64,000 nucleotides of DNA, taken from positions 45,702-109,701 of the forward strand of contig NZ_JMHT01000038.1 in assembly GCF_001905655.1 (NCBI RefSeq). The letters run 5' to 3'. A model generated the notes under the pieces. The model did not search any database. It had not been told where the DNA came from and saw only the letters and a list, made by a program, of their open reading frames with translations. This DNA comes from Mycobacterium sp. ST-F2 (lineage in GTDB: Bacteria > Actinomycetota > Actinomycetes > Mycobacteriales > Mycobacteriaceae). Both the position numbers and the translations under genes were made by a program. Below are positions 53,170-61,668 of the stretch, piece after piece. Each line of letters starts with the position of its first letter. Position 1 is the first letter of the stretch.

Positions 53170-53917
53170 GCCCATCCATATCAGCGCGCCCGTCTACGGC
53201 GGGAGCGGTGAATACACATTGATCTGCACCGGTGTACTCAACGGACTGTCCTACCGGACAGTGCGTGACAGCGTGGTCAAGGCGGCGCTCGAAGAACCCC
53301 GCGTGGTGATCGTCGACGTCAACGAACTGCGGGTGCCGGAAGCCTCGGCATGGTCGGTGTTCACCAGTGCCCGTTGGCATGTCAGCACCTGGCCCGACGT
53401 GCCGATCTTGCTGGTTTGTGCCAGCGACGAGGTCCGGGCCGTCATCGGCCGCCGCGGCATCACGCGCTGGGTACCGGTGTTCCCCACCATGCAGGAAGCG
53501 ATGCAATCGGCGGGCAGCTCGCGCCCCCGACAGCGGCGCCGCGCACGCGCGGACCTGCCGCCGCACGTCAGCAGCATCATCGACGCACAACGGTTGGTCG
53601 GCGGCTGGCTGTCCGGCTGGTCCTGCTCGGACATGATCCCCGTGGCCGCGGTGATCGCAACAGCGTTGGTCGAAAACGTGTTGCGGCACACGGAATCTTC
53701 ACCCATCCTGCGCGTGGAGTACGACGGCCGATTGGTCACCGTGGCTGTCGAGGACACCAGCCCCGCGCTGGCACAGCGCAAGGAAGACGCCGCACACAGC
53801 ACCGGCCGGGCATCCGGCCTGGCCATCGTGACATCGCTGACCCGGGTGTGGGGAAACCTCCCGACTTCGGCGGGCAAGACCGTCTGGGCCGTCGTGGGGC
53901 CGGAGAACGTGCTGTAG
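53162..53917 (+). CDS. STAS-HATPase fusion (anti-sigma/phosphoswitch type)
   Basis: 251 residues from GTG 53162. Residues 15-110 form a STAS-like domain (LICTGVLNGLSYRTVRDSVVKAALEEPRVVIVDVNELRVPEASAWSVFTSARWHV). Residues 130-245 form an RsbW-like ATPase: N-box VIATALVENVLRHTE, VTVAVEDTSPALA, and GRASGLAIVTSLTRVWG. Such fusions act in partner-switching pathways that release a sigma factor or regulator. The usual cognate partner is not visible nearby. Sandwiched between CheB and CheR, it suggests one signalling cassette. Confidence 0.82.
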   Translation: MTEPIHISAPVYGGSGEYTLICTGVLNGLSYRTVRDSVVKAALEEPRVVIVDVNELRVPEASAWSVFTSARWHVSTWPDVPILLVCASDEVRAVIGRRGITRWVPVFPTMQEAMQSAGSSRPRQRRRARADLPPHVSSIIDAQRLVGGWLSGWSCSDMIPVAAVIATALVENVLRHTESSPILRVEYDGRLVTVAVEDTSPALAQRKEDAAHSTGRASGLAIVTSLTRVWGNLPTSAGKTVWAVVGPENVL

Positions 53918-53943
53918 CCGCGAGTAATGTTTCGGTGCGTCGC

Positions 53944-55806
53944 ATGACCTACGGACAGGACATCATGGACGCCGGCACCGACGACTCCTTCGAGGCCTTG
54001 CTGCGCTATCTGCGGGACTCGCGTGGATTCGACTTCACCGGCTACAAGCGGACCTCGCTGATGCGGCGGGTCCGGCACCGGATGGATCAGGCCGGGTATA
54101 CGACCTTCGATGAATATCTCGATGTCCTGCAAGCGAGTTCGGACGAGTTCGCGGCGCTGTTCAACACCATCCTGATCAACGTGACGGCCTTCTTCCGTGA
54201 CCGGGAAGCCTGGCAGTCGATCAGGGACGAGGTGATCCCGTCGATCCTCGCCGAGCGCGGGCCGGAGGATCCGATCCGGGTGTGGAGCGCCGGGTGCGCC
54301 TCCGGCCAGGAGGCGTACACGCTCGCGATTCTGCTGGCCGAGGCGCTCGGCTTCGATGCGTTCCGGCAGCGGGTGAAGATCTACGCCACCGACGTCGACG
54401 ACCTCGCCCTGAACGAGGCGCGCGCCGCGTCGTACGACGCGCGCGCCGTCGAGTCGGTGCCGCCCGATCTGTTGCCGGTCTACTTCGAACAGATCAACGG
54501 GCGCTACGTCTTCAACAAGGACCTGCGGCGCGGCGTGATCTTCGGCCGCAACGACCTGGTGCGTGACGCACCGATATCGCGCGTCGACCTGCTGGTGTGC
54601 CGTAACACGCTGATGTACCTCAACGCCGAGACCCAGCGCGGAGTCTTGAGCCGGTTGCATTTCGCCCTCGCCCCGAAGGGCGCGCTGTTCCTCGGACACG
54701 CCGAGATGCTGCTGAGCCACGGTGACCGGTTCACCCCGGTGGACCTGAAGAACCGCATCTTCCGCAAGGCGGTGGGCTCCCACACGTCGCTCGATCGGTA
54801 CGACCCCGCGGCCGCACTGTATGAACGCCACGGTGGACTGAACGGGTTGACGACGGTCCGCGACCTCGCGTTCCGGGCCAGCCCGGTCGCTCAGATCGTC
54901 GTCACCGGCGACGACACCGTCGCCATGATCAACCAGCAGGCCGAGACCAGCTTCGGACTGTCGGCGCGCGACATCGGGCGTCTGCTGCGTGACCTCGAAA
55001 TCTCTTATCGCCCAGTCGAATTGCGGTCCTATATCGAGCAGGCGAAGGTCGAGCGGCGGTCGGCGCGGATTCAGGATGTGCAGTGGCAGCGCTCCGGCGT
55101 GGAAACCGTGTGGTTCGAGATCCACATCAATCCCCTCGTCGACGCCGACAACGGCCTGCTCGGCGTCTCGATCGTCTTCTTCGACGTCACCGCGATGCGG
55201 GCACTGCTGGACAAGGTCGTCCAGACCAACCGGCAGCTCGAGACGGCGTACGAGGAATTGCAGTCCACCAAAGAAGAACTCGAAACCACCAACGAGGAAC
55301 TGCAGTCCACGGTGGAGGAGCTCGAAACCACCAACGAAGAGCTCCAGTCCACCAACGAAGAACTCGAAACCATGAACGAGGAGCTGCAGTCCACCAACGA
55401 CGAACTGCACACCATCAACGACGCATTGCGGGAACGCAGTGCCGAACTCGACGATTCCCGAACCTTCATCAGCGCCCTGGTCAACTCGATCCGGCTGGGT
55501 GTCGTGGTGGTGGACCGGGAGATGCGGGTGGTCATGTGGAACCGCGGTTCGGAAGAACTGTGGGGGCTGCGCTCCGATGAGACGCAGGGCGTGAGCATCA
55601 CGTCGCTCGACATCGGCCTGCCGCTCGATGACGTCCGCCCGCTCATCGGTCATGCCTTCGTCGACCCCCACAGCTCGGGCCAGGTGATCGTCGAGGCGGT
55701 CAATCGGCGGGGCCGTGCCACGCGGGTGCGGGTGACGTGTTCGTCGTTCACCTCACCCGACGACAGTCTTCGGGGTGCGCTCCTGCTGATGGAGGCGATC
55801 GACTAG
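53944..55806 (+). CDS. CheR methyltransferase-PAS sensor with long coiled coil
   Basis: 620 residues from ATG 53944 (GTG 53935 also possible). Residues 15-270 are CheR: FDFTGYKRTSLMRRVRHRMDQAG, SAM site WSAGCASGQEAYTLAILLAEALGF, LDLLVCRNTLMYLNAETQRGVL. Then PAS-like segments (RASPVAQIVVTGDDTVAMINQQAETSFGLSARDIGR and VVVDREMRVVMWNRGSEELWGLRSDE) joined by a coiled coil of repeated EELQSTNEELETTN units (residues 435-495). No CheB domain is fused, unlike the common CheB-CheR proteins. Forms a cassette with the two preceding genes. Stop shares CTAG (55803-55806). Confidence 0.87.
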   Translation: MTYGQDIMDAGTDDSFEALLRYLRDSRGFDFTGYKRTSLMRRVRHRMDQAGYTTFDEYLDVLQASSDEFAALFNTILINVTAFFRDREAWQSIRDEVIPSILAERGPEDPIRVWSAGCASGQEAYTLAILLAEALGFDAFRQRVKIYATDVDDLALNEARAASYDARAVESVPPDLLPVYFEQINGRYVFNKDLRRGVIFGRNDLVRDAPISRVDLLVCRNTLMYLNAETQRGVLSRLHFALAPKGALFLGHAEMLLSHGDRFTPVDLKNRIFRKAVGSHTSLDRYDPAAALYERHGGLNGLTTVRDLAFRASPVAQIVVTGDDTVAMINQQAETSFGLSARDIGRLLRDLEISYRPVELRSYIEQAKVERRSARIQDVQWQRSGVETVWFEIHINPLVDADNGLLGVSIVFFDVTAMRALLDKVVQTNRQLETAYEELQSTKEELETTNEELQSTVEELETTNEELQSTNEELETMNEELQSTNDELHTINDALRERSAELDDSRTFISALVNSIRLGVVVVDREMRVVMWNRGSEELWGLRSDETQGVSITSLDIGLPLDDVRPLIGHAFVDPHSSGQVIVEAVNRRGRATRVRVTCSSFTSPDDSLRGALLLMEAID

Positions 55807-56552
55807 AGCTGAGTGGCCTTGTCGATCACCTGTTGCGAAAGTCCGAGCAGGTCGGCGCTACTACTGAGCGACAGGCGTTTCAGCATTTGGAAGGCTTCCG
55901 AACTACCGACCTGAAACCGTTCCATCAGAACCGATTTCGCTTCCCCCACCACGTCCCAGTTGTCCAGCACGTGGCGAACCAGGTCGCGCGGGGGCGCGCC
56001 GCCGACCCCCAGCGCGGTATGCGTGGCCACCACGTACCCGATCTCCGCGGCGTGCCGGTCGAACGCGCTGGGCTCGTTCGCGTAGACCATCAGGGCGCCG
56101 ACCGAGCGTGCCGTGGTGAACAGCCGGAACGACAGCACCGAGCGAATGGGGGTCGACCTGAGCACATCTCGTCGATAGGCCGGCCAGCGATCGTCGGACT
56201 CCAGATCGTTCACCCGTAGGACGTCGCGCTTCCACGCCGCGCTCAGGAATGGACCCTGGCGCTGGTACTGCTGGATGGCATCCACCACCGCGGCATACGG
56301 ATGGGTCATCGCGACGGTATCCAACTGGGCGGGAAAGCCTGCGGTCGTCACACCGGCGTACTTCGCGGCAGGTATCTCGCGGACGGCATGGTCGACCATG
56401 CGCTGCAATATCGCTTCATGGGTGTCGGCACATATGGGTGAGCCACCGGCGGCTTCAACGAGCCGCTGGCCACGCCCACTGCCGAAACCGGATGCCGTAC
56501 CTGTCACGTCGTACACCTCTTGCACAAGGCTAGCTCTGCCCCGGTTCGCCAT
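55803..56552 (-). CDS. GAF-ANTAR RNA-binding antiterminator
   Basis: 249 residues from ATG 56550-56552. N-terminal GAF-like sensor (ILQRMVDHAVREIPAAKYAGVTTAGFPAQLDTVAMTHPYAAVVDAIQQYQRQGPFLSAAWKRDVLRVNDLESDDRWPAYRRDV), then a C-terminal ANTAR domain (VLMERFQVGSSEAFQMLKRLSLSSSADLLGLSQQVIDKA) with the conserved Ala/Ser and aromatic positions. ANTAR proteins bind dual-hexaloop RNA to relieve termination. It lies 6 nt downstream of the mce gene, so it is probably co-transcribed. Confidence 0.88.
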   Translation of the reverse strand: MANRGRASLVQEVYDVTGTASGFGSGRGQRLVEAAGGSPICADTHEAILQRMVDHAVREIPAAKYAGVTTAGFPAQLDTVAMTHPYAAVVDAIQQYQRQGPFLSAAWKRDVLRVNDLESDDRWPAYRRDVLRSTPIRSVLSFRLFTTARSVGALMVYANEPSAFDRHAAEIGYVVATHTALGVGGAPPRDLVRHVLDNWDVVGEAKSVLMERFQVGSSEAFQMLKRLSLSSSADLLGLSQQVIDKATQL

Positions 56553-56558
56553 CAACGC

Positions 56559-57824
56559 TCACGGGTTGATGGTGTTCTCGCCGTCCTGGCGACCCCAGAC
56601 GTACTCGGACGCGAACGGCGAACCGAGACCGAAATGGTTGTACGGCGCGATCGACGCGCCGGTGTCCATGACCATGTACGGCATCGGCCAGATGTCTCTG
56701 GTGACCGTCCAACACCCCGGCCGACCCATGGGCCCTCCCCTGGCGTTGATGCGGGGCAGGTTGTCGGGGTAGACGTATTGGTTCGCCGAGCCGACGAGCG
56801 CGGTGTGGGAGATCAGCGAGTACCCATTGCCGCCCACGGCGAAGGAGGTGGCCTGCACGGCGCGTGGGAGAGCCCTTATTCCACAATCGATCTCGGGGCT
56901 GTACCTGTCCAGCACTTGAGCCGTCGGCAGCAGATCCTGCGCACCCCGGACCAGATAGGGCCCGCCGCGCTCGAAGATGTCGCCTCCGGTGTTGCCGAAC
57001 CCGACCGAGGCCATGAGCGCCTGATCGACCGTCTCGCGCTGGTCGTTCAAGGTGCGTTCGGTGGTCACCGCGTTCTTCAGGCCGTCCCACAGATCCGGCG
57101 ACGCCTGCGCATAGACCTCGGCCAGATCGGCGAGGGCACGGTTGTCATGCCGGATCGATGGCATGCGCTGATTCAGGTCGGCGAGGATGACGTTGCCGTT
57201 GACCAGCGACTGCCCGAACTTGTCACCCAACCCGTCCAGGGCCTGTGCCGCGGCGGTCAGTGTCGCGTTCAGCTTCACAGGGTCGACCTGCTCGGAGATG
57301 GCGGTGATGGTCTCGAAGAGCGTGTTGAACTCCGTGGTGACGCTGACGGCGTTCACCGTGTCGCCGGCCTTGAGGCGCTGTGGCGTCGGATTGGACGGCG
57401 AGGTCATCGAGATGTACTTGTTACCGAAAACCGTTGTGGCGAGCAGCTTCACATCCACGTTGCGCGGCAGCACGGCGAGATACTGCGGACCGACGTCGAG
57501 GATCAGTTTGGCTTCGGCCTTCTCGCCAGGGGCCGTCACCACTTCAGTGCCCGTCAACCGGCCGATCGGCACCCCGTTGTAGGTGACCTTCGAGCCGTTG
57601 TCCATCGACAATCCGGCCCGACTCGCCAGCACATACACCTTGGCCTTGGTGTCGAAGGCGCCGCGGAACTGCAGCCACGTGAGCGTCATCCCGGCGGCGA
57701 CGACCAGAGCCACGATGAGGCCGACGATCTTGTAGGGCGGAGTGCGGTCCTTGTTCAGCGGCGCATGCACCTGGCCCGCAGCGACGGGCGGTAACGGCTG
57801 CAGGGGCGGCCGCGGTTTGGTCAT
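56559..57824 (-). CDS. Orphan MceA-type MCE protein
   Basis: 421 residues. MceA-type: one N-terminal helix (IVGLIVALVVAAGMTLTWLQ), an MCE/MlaD domain (YVLASRAGLSMDNGSKVTYNGVPIGRLTGTEVV, LATTVFGNKYISM), a helical needle-forming middle (ALDGLGDKFGQSLVNGNVILADLNQRMPSIRHDNRALADLAEVY) and the actinobacterial C-terminal CTD (NGYSLISHTALVGSANQYVYPDNLPRINARGG, then PFASEYVWGRQDGENTINP). Mycobacterial MCE complexes import lipids and normally come with YrbEA/B and five more MCE genes; none is here. A solitary MceA may partner proteins elsewhere. Followed by the ANTAR gene. Confidence 0.85.
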   Translation of the reverse strand: MTKPRPPLQPLPPVAAGQVHAPLNKDRTPPYKIVGLIVALVVAAGMTLTWLQFRGAFDTKAKVYVLASRAGLSMDNGSKVTYNGVPIGRLTGTEVVTAPGEKAEAKLILDVGPQYLAVLPRNVDVKLLATTVFGNKYISMTSPSNPTPQRLKAGDTVNAVSVTTEFNTLFETITAISEQVDPVKLNATLTAAAQALDGLGDKFGQSLVNGNVILADLNQRMPSIRHDNRALADLAEVYAQASPDLWDGLKNAVTTERTLNDQRETVDQALMASVGFGNTGGDIFERGGPYLVRGAQDLLPTAQVLDRYSPEIDCGIRALPRAVQATSFAVGGNGYSLISHTALVGSANQYVYPDNLPRINARGGPMGRPGCWTVTRDIWPMPYMVMDTGASIAPYNHFGLGSPFASEYVWGRQDGENTINP

Positions 57825-58122
57825 GGCATTCCACCGTCAGATCGAAGTGGGACCGAACGCCGTTGTCCAGCCGTGATCGATGTCGACTGATGTGCAGGGT
57901 ACGACCGCCGGTGACGAATCGGGGGCCTTTAGGCAAACCTCTAGCAAAGCAATAATTGACGCTTGCGTTCACAATCAGTGGGGGTTGTGGTGCCAAAGGG
58001 AATTTCGCGTGACAGGCTCCGCGACCGAAATTTCAGTTTGGAAACAGGGCGGCTTCAGTCTGCCTACGCCGCCTGTGAGGCTGCGTGTCAATCGTCGCCG
58101 GTCGTGTAACTGTGAAGCCGTT
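57825..58122 (+). other. Region between orphan mce and the glycoside hydrolase
   Basis: 298 nt, divergent. Contains AGCAAAGCAATAATTGACGC (57940-57959), AT-rich relative to the flanks and a possible promoter. No clear hairpin or conserved box. Confidence 0.35.
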
Positions 58123-59685
58123 ATGGCAATCATGCGGATACAAAGGAAGCCCAGCGCACAGCACGCGGGGCACTATCGGCGAACAGTCAAACGACTGAGC
58201 CTGGTCACCGTGACGTCCGTCGTCTGCATGCTTTTCTTCGGCGGCAACGTGCCGACCGACCATCACCGTCTCGAATCACCGCGCATCGTCAATCTCGCGG
58301 CCCCCGGTCTGACACTGGGACTTGCTGATTCACAAATCTTCCTCGAGACCCCTGACATTGCCGCGCAAACGGCGCAGCGCTGGATTGCGAACAATATCCG
58401 CACGGTCCGGATCGGGATTCCGTGGGCAGGCGTCGAACCCCTGCAGGGCCGAATGGACTGGAGCCGCGCCGATCAGGTTGTCGCGGCAGCCGCAACGGCG
58501 AACGCTTCCATCATCTGCGTCATAACCACCTCACCGTTGTGGGCGAAGGCCGACGGCGGTATCCCACCGAACAGTCGACCGGCTTCATTCGACCAGTACG
58601 CCGACTTCACCGCGAAGGTCGCCGACCGCTACCGGGGAAAGATCGCGGCCTACGAAGTCTGGAACGAGCCGAACGGGATCACCGGCTACTCTCCGAAGCC
58701 GGATCCGAATGGCTACACCGCGATGCTCATGGCGGCCTACCCGAAGATCAAAGCCGCTGACCCCAACGCCATCGTGCTGGGCGGCGTGCTGGGTTCAGGC
58801 AAAACCTGGGGCGACTGGACCATCAATCCGGTCGACTACCTCACCCGCATGTACGCCGCAGGCGCCCAACCGTATTTCGATGCGCTGTCGTACCACCCCT
58901 ATAGCTACAGCCAGAAATTCTCCGCCGGCATGGCAACCACCGATTCACCGGTCGACCAGCTGGTGCGCATGCGCAAGCTGATGATCAGCAGGGGTGATTC
59001 CGGCAAGAAGATCTGGGCGACCGAATTCGGCGTGCCGACCAACCGAGCCAGCGAAGCCGTGCAGGCAACCTACATAGCGGATGTGATCAGCACGTGGCAG
59101 GAATTGCCCTACGCCGGACCATTGATGATCTACACCACCCGAGATCGCAACTCCTCCAGCTCACAGGACGACGACCGGTTCGGCATCTACCGCTCCGACT
59201 GGACCCCGAAGCCTGCGCAGCAGGTAGTGGCGAACCCGCCGGGTACGTCGGCGATGTATCAACAGTTCTCGGCCATCAACGACCCCAGCCTGGGTGAGGT
59301 GCTGAGTCCGGTCTTCAAGCTGCCCGCGCAGAAAGACGCATACGTACAACAGCGCACCGCCTCCGTGGTGTGGCTGGTCGGGTCACAGTTCGCGTCGTCG
59401 CCGTTGCCGGTCGGAGAATTGGCGATCAAACGGAACGTGGTACCAAAGACCGTGTTCGCCAATGGACGTCAGGACTCCGGCGGCAGCACACCGATCACGA
59501 TCTGGTACTCACCGGCCACCGGCGCCCACTGGGGCAGTGCGGTGTTCGGGAAGGCCTGGGTACCCCAGCTCGGGCTGGCCACCAGCGACGAAACCGGGTT
59601 CGGCACCACCCGGGTGAACTTCGAGCACGGCTACATCGTCTGGCGGCCGTTCCTGGGCACGAAGGTGACGCTGACGACGCCGTAG
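58123..59685 (+). CDS. Secreted glycoside hydrolase with LGFP-like C-terminal repeat
   Basis: 520 residues. Signal anchor near residues 22-45 (LSLVTVTSVVCMLFFGG). GH clan A-like barrel: acid/base Glu in VWNEPNG, nucleophile Glu in IWATEFGV, with WAKADGGIPPNSRPASFDQYADFTAKVADRYRGKI and YFDALSYHPYSYSQ. Residues 430-520 (SGGSTPITIWYSPATGAHW, then LGLATSDETGFGTTRVNFEHGYIVWRP) resemble an LGFP repeat, a cell-wall-binding module seen in mycobacterial surface enzymes. It probably trims an extracellular or envelope polysaccharide. ATG 58123 is chosen; ATG 58132 is also in frame. Confidence 0.85.
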   Translation: MAIMRIQRKPSAQHAGHYRRTVKRLSLVTVTSVVCMLFFGGNVPTDHHRLESPRIVNLAAPGLTLGLADSQIFLETPDIAAQTAQRWIANNIRTVRIGIPWAGVEPLQGRMDWSRADQVVAAAATANASIICVITTSPLWAKADGGIPPNSRPASFDQYADFTAKVADRYRGKIAAYEVWNEPNGITGYSPKPDPNGYTAMLMAAYPKIKAADPNAIVLGGVLGSGKTWGDWTINPVDYLTRMYAAGAQPYFDALSYHPYSYSQKFSAGMATTDSPVDQLVRMRKLMISRGDSGKKIWATEFGVPTNRASEAVQATYIADVISTWQELPYAGPLMIYTTRDRNSSSSQDDDRFGIYRSDWTPKPAQQVVANPPGTSAMYQQFSAINDPSLGEVLSPVFKLPAQKDAYVQQRTASVVWLVGSQFASSPLPVGELAIKRNVVPKTVFANGRQDSGGSTPITIWYSPATGAHWGSAVFGKAWVPQLGLATSDETGFGTTRVNFEHGYIVWRPFLGTKVTLTTP

Positions 59686-60113
59686 CTCGTCGGACACGCC
59701 GCCCTCGCTGCCGACACACCGCAACCGGCGATCGGTGCTGGTGGGCCGCCCCCGAGAGGTCGTTTGCCATAACTGACGCGGGTGGTCATTTTTCGCCGGA
59801 CGCCGGCACCCCGCCCGACTCTCGCCGGTTGCGCTCGATTCGTCGGAGCGGAACAAATTCCCAGATAGCACCATCCGCGGATCGCAAGACAATGATTGCT
59901 GGCCGGGCGCCGGCGCAGGCCACCGAGGATTCAATTCAGGGGAATTCGAAATTCAAGATCGCAACGCCAATTGTTGCCAGAGTCAGCACCTGTCGAGCTA
60001 TTATAAATGACGTAGGCGTGAATATAAATAGGTGTACTAGAAATCATGGTTTTGACATATCCGAAGTGTTAACTTCAAATCGTTATCCGTATTTGCGACA
60101 GGGGAGCCGATAC
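59686..60113 (+). other. AT-rich upstream region of the first repeat protein
   Basis: 428 nt with no gene. GC falls sharply after 59920. Motifs that could drive transcription: TATTATAAAT (60000), AATATAAATAGG (60020) and TTGACATATCC (60054). GGGGAG precedes the ATG at 60114. Confidence 0.4.
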
Positions 60114-60518
60114 ATGACGAATGAACTTTCACCCACGCCTTCTCGTCTGCTGCGATTGGTAGGCATGGGTTGCTGCGCAGCAACGGCAGTTGTCGGGATC
60201 TCAATCGCCGGCGCCGGCGTCGCATCAGCGAAGCCAACGGCACCGAAGAAGCCGTCACCGACGGCCGCGACCACGTCGGTCGTGAAGCCTTCACTGGCAC
60301 CGACTCCGGGCAACTTCCTCACGAATCTGACCCAGAACATCGGGAAATTCGGCACCAACCTGCAGCACAACACGGGTGTCGTCGGCACCAACCTGAGCCA
60401 GAACCTGGGCACCGTCGGAACCAACGTGCTGATCAACGGCGGCACCGTCGGGTCCAACCTGCAGAAAAACCTCGGCACCGTCGGGACCAATCTGCTGAAG
60501 AACTTCCCGCTGCACTAA
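60114..60518 (+). CDS. Secreted GTVGTN-repeat protein A
   Basis: 134 residues. Signal peptide (MTNELSPTPSRLLRLVGMGCCAATAVVGISIAGAGVASA). Basic Pro/Lys/Thr linker, then six 11-residue units of consensus G-T-V-G-T-N-L-x-x-N-L (GKFGTNLQHNT, GVVGTNLSQNL, GTVGTNVLING, GTVGSNLQKNL, GTVGTNLLKNF). The short Asn-bearing repeat may form a stacked beta solenoid. No enzymatic motif. Related to the gene at 61224. Ends at the 60536-60571 hairpin. Function unknown. Confidence 0.85.
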   Translation: MTNELSPTPSRLLRLVGMGCCAATAVVGISIAGAGVASAKPTAPKKPSPTAATTSVVKPSLAPTPGNFLTNLTQNIGKFGTNLQHNTGVVGTNLSQNLGTVGTNVLINGGTVGSNLQKNLGTVGTNLLKNFPLH

Positions 60519-61223
60519 TCCGTTTCACCACCAGCATCGCCGCGACACCGACATACGGTTGTCGCGGCGATTCTGCGTGGCCAGCTAATCGCTGATTCGC
60601 AATCGGCGGCTCGGCCAATTGCCTCCCCCGGAACCCGGGAAATAGGCAATTCGTGCACTTGCGTTTTGTTCGCGGGTCGGCATCACGGAATGTGCACCGA
60701 TCGCCTGTGGACAGGTAGTACGCCATTCGACGTATGGCCGCATTGATTTTCCGCGCCCAATGCGACAAATGGCGAGCGGATTGTGCGCCGGGCACAAAAG
60801 ACGGGTCCCACCGAGCTCCCACCCGCGGACCTCATCAGTGGCGGCCGTGGACCACGGCCTACCGCGACGGCCGAAACAGCTGGTTCATCGCTTTGCCACC
60901 GGACCCAGCCAGCAACGATATATCCGCCACCATGCATCGCCCTGTCGGGTTTCCTGGATTTGCAGGAACACCCACCCAGCGGAGCGTCGACCAGATTCAC
61001 CCGCCCGATCAGCCGGTTCACCACCCAGCATAAAAACTCGCTTGACATGCATAAACTCCGGCCACGCGCCTCACCCCGGCCAGACCAGTCAGACTCGAAC
61101 GTAGCACCGGCAGGCTCACGAGCAACGTCGCCAATAGATAACTATTGGCAAGAAAAATCCCCGATGGTCGACAAACAGTGCTAACTTTCTGACCGGGTCG
61201 GCAATTAGCTACTAGGAGGCGAC
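60519..61223. other. Gene-free region between the two repeat-protein genes
   Basis: 705 nt. The first 55 nt hold the terminator 60536-60571. Several open frames exist on both strands but none shows a ribosome site or domain. The last 100 nt (TAGATAACTATTGGC, GTGCTAACTTTC) look like a promoter for the second repeat gene. Confidence 0.4.
60536..60571 (+). terminator. Hairpin terminator after repeat protein A
   Basis: ATCGCCGCGACA (60536-60547) pairs perfectly with 60560-60571 around a 12-nt loop, 18 nt after the stop. No long U-tract follows. Confidence 0.75.
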
Positions 61224-61595
61224 ATGAATCGACAGAGCATGAAATTGGTGGCTGCCGCCGCACTGGCAGGCAGCGGCATGGCCGTGGCCATGTTCGCGAC
61301 CGCAGGGACCGCGTCGGCAGATTTCACCTCGCAGGTAGGAACCGTCGGCAGCAACTTCCAGCAGAACCTGGGCACCGTCGGCACCAACTTCTCCCAGATC
61401 ACGGCCGGTGGCACGGGCACCAACTTCCAGCAGAACCTCGGCACCTTCGGCACCAACCTCACCCAGTTCGGCGCTGGAGTCACCGGTTCCAACTTCCAGA
61501 CCAACCTCGGCACCGTCGGCAGCAACTTCCAGACCAACCTGGGCACCGTCGGCACCAACTTCTCGAACAACCTCGGCAGCGCACTGGGCGGGTAG
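61224..61595 (+). CDS. Secreted GTVGTN-repeat protein B
   Basis: 123 residues. Signal peptide (MKLVAAAALAGSGMAVAMFATAGTASA) with cleavage at ASA-DF. Mature part is nearly all 11-residue units (GTVGSNFQQNL, GTVGTNFSQIT, GTNFQQNL, GTFGTNLTQFG, GTVGSNFQTNL, GTVGTNFSNNL). Two units carry insertions (AGGT and GAGVT). Compared with the first protein it uses Phe where that uses Leu. Strong AGGAGG ribosome site. Ends at a strong terminator. Function unknown; likely cell-wall or exported. Confidence 0.87.
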   Translation: MNRQSMKLVAAAALAGSGMAVAMFATAGTASADFTSQVGTVGSNFQQNLGTVGTNFSQITAGGTGTNFQQNLGTFGTNLTQFGAGVTGSNFQTNLGTVGSNFQTNLGTVGTNFSNNLGSALGG

Positions 61596-61614
61596 TAACA
61601 ACGACGAATCACAC

Positions 61615-61653
61615 GTGGCCGGCTCTGGACTCCAGAGCCGGCCACTTTGTTTT
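61615..61653. terminator. Strong Rho-independent terminator
   Basis: GTGGCCGGCTCTGGA (61615-61629) pairs perfectly with 61631-61645 and is followed by TTTGTTTT. It ends repeat protein B and also separates it from the convergent MDR gene. Confidence 0.93.
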
Positions 61654-61668
61654 CCTGGTTGGCGTTGG

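Noticed and set aside
55240..55425. Repetitive DNA as a CRISPR or minisatellite array
   Set aside because: It is in frame and encodes a regular coiled coil within the CheR-PAS protein.
53251..55671. 806-codon minus-strand frame across the CheR-PAS gene
   Set aside because: It is antisense shadow, with low-complexity sequence generated by the coiled-coil repeats.
60683..61184. Several 100-130 codon frames between the two repeat-protein genes
   Set aside because: They overlap on both strands and show neither start signals nor domains.
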